Assembly: GCA_913052435.1 (NCBI GenBank)
Contig: CAJXDV010000038.1
Coordinates: forward strand, 1 to 8,450
Length of the DNA stretch: 8,450 nucleotides
DNA from: an uncultured Pelagibacteraceae bacterium
GTDB taxonomy: Bacteria; Pseudomonadota; Alphaproteobacteria; Pelagibacterales; Pelagibacteraceae
Reading direction: 5' to 3'
A model generated the notes under the pieces. It was given only the letters and a program-made list of their open reading frames with translations. It was not told the DNA's origin and ran no database searches. A program made the position numbers and the translations under genes. Below are positions 7,738 through 8,450 of the stretch, in pieces; within the stretch, counting starts at the first letter, position 1, and every line of letters starts with the position of its first letter.

Positions 7738-8450
7738 TCAATTTTTTAAATTTGGATCAATAATAGATGCGGCATCCCATAATTTTTTAACTGCCTCTAT
7801 CGAATGATTAAATTCTGACTTCTCCTTTTCATCAAGCTCTATCTCTTCAATTTTTTCAATACCATTTTTTCCAATAACAACTGGAACACCAGCATAAATT
7901 TTATCTACTCCATATTCTCCATTCAAATAGGCAGCACATGGTAAAATTTTTTTCTTGTCGTTTATATATGCGTCCGCCATTTCAACTCCTGAGGCAGCGG
8001 GTGCATAATAAGCAGATCCTTTTTCTAAGTATTTAACTATCTCAGCTCCCCCATCTCTTGTTCTTTGATTTATACTTTCTAATCTTTCTAAAGAAATTTT
8101 ACCTTCTTTAACTAGATCTAATAATGGTTTACCTGATACTTTTGTAAATCTTGGTAATGGTACCATCGTATCTCCATGTCCTCCCATTACCATTGCATCA
8201 ATTTCTTTAACGGGAATGTTTAGCTCCAGTGATAAGAAAAGTTTAAATCTTGAACTATCTAAAATACCTGCCATTCCAACTACTTTGTTTGTTGGTAAAC
8301 CAGAATATTTTTGAAATGCCATGACCATTACATCTAATGGATTGGTTATACAAATTACAAAAGCATTAGGAGAATTTTTTTTTATACCTTCGGCAACTTG
8401 TTTAATTATTTTTAAATTAATGCCTAATAAATCATCTCTGCTCATACCTG
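7738..8450 (-). CDS. mdh: Malate dehydrogenase, LDH-like type (5' end outside window)
   Basis: This enzyme oxidises malate to oxaloacetate with NAD+ in the cytoplasm. About 236 C-terminal residues are visible. The first readable codons give G-M-S-R-D-D, the conserved active-site loop (the family motif is RKPGMSRDD), so the ATG at 8443-8445 is an internal methionine and about 85 N-terminal residues, including the NAD-binding glycine motif, lie past the right edge. Counting from that Met: the loop arginine R3; ITNPLDVM with N35; the Asp-Arg pair D63 and R66 in GILDSSRFK; and catalytic H90 in [10 protein letters not shown]. The arginine that separates malate from lactate dehydrogenases sits just upstream and is not seen, so the assignment rests on the KPGMSRDD-type loop, overall similarity and position ahead of sucCD. 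The C terminus is complete and ends in TGA. Confidence 0.93.
   Translation of the reverse strand, partial: GMSRDDLLGINLKIIKQVAEGIKKNSPNAFVICITNPLDVMVMAFQKYSGLPTNKVVGMAGILDSSRFKLFLSLELNIPVKEIDAMVMGGHGDTMVPLPRFTKVSGKPLLDLVKEGKISLERLESINQRTRDGGAEIVKYLEKGSAYYAPAASGVEMADAYINDKKKILPCAAYLNGEYGVDKIYAGVPVVIGKNGIEKIEEIELDEKEKSEFNHSIEAVKKLWDAASIIDPNLKN

Larger units (their letters stand above)
69..8450 (-). other. mdh-sucC-sucD-sucA-sucB-lpdA operon
   Basis: Six same-strand genes with gaps of 3, 3, 37, 0 and 0 bases form one apparent transcription unit, which probably continues past the right edge with the start of mdh. The content covers 2-oxoglutarate to succinate plus malate to oxaloacetate. The order is that of many Alphaproteobacteria. 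Transcription from an upstream promoter outside the window is inferred, with a possible second entry point in the sucD-sucA spacer. Confidence 0.9.

Noticed and set aside
8443..8445. ATG as the true start of mdh
   Set aside because: It is the methionine inside the conserved GMSRDD active-site loop, and the frame stays open to the window edge. The protein would lack its whole NAD-binding region, so the gene is partial, not short.

Overview
The window is a single block of minus-strand genes for the second half of the oxidative TCA cycle. In transcription order (right to left) they are mdh (3' part only, cut by the right edge), sucC, sucD, sucA, sucB and lpdA. All six are recognisable from full-length family motifs, and none is broken. 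The encoded enzymes are malate dehydrogenase, succinyl-CoA synthetase (beta and alpha subunits), and the complete 2-oxoglutarate dehydrogenase complex (E1o, E2o, E3).

Organism: the order mdh-sucC-sucD-sucA-sucB-lpd is typical of Alphaproteobacteria. The sequence is very rich in A+T, lysine codons are mostly AAA, and the genes are packed with almost no space between them. This combination best fits a streamlined, free-living, low-GC alphaproteobacterium such as SAR11 (Pelagibacterales) or a relative. That placement is inferred, since no marker gene is present.

Layout: positions 1-68 are non-coding DNA after lpdA with a possible weak hairpin. lpdA (69-1466), sucB (1467-2747) and sucA (2748-5657) touch each other with no intergenic base. 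A 37-base gap (5658-5694), the only real intergenic space inside the operon, separates sucA from sucD (5695-6570). sucC (6574-7734) and mdh (7738 to beyond 8450) follow with 3-base gaps. There is no gene-free stretch over 300 bases.

Together the genes take 2-oxoglutarate to succinyl-CoA (SucAB-Lpd), succinyl-CoA to succinate with nucleotide triphosphate formation (SucCD), and malate to oxaloacetate (Mdh). Succinate dehydrogenase and fumarase are not in the window.

This is conserved central metabolism, and I found no undescribed system. The most notable structural point is that all four tight junctions keep the reading frame. mdh-sucC-sucD form one continuous frame interrupted only by a stop plus one codon at each boundary, and sucA-sucB-lpdA form another interrupted only by single TAA codons. 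Smaller points are an extended -10-like motif in the sucD-sucA gap, clustered poly-A runs in the 5' part of sucA, a lysine/glutamate-rich E2o linker where an Ala/Pro linker is common, and the absence of Shine-Dalgarno-like sequence at every start.
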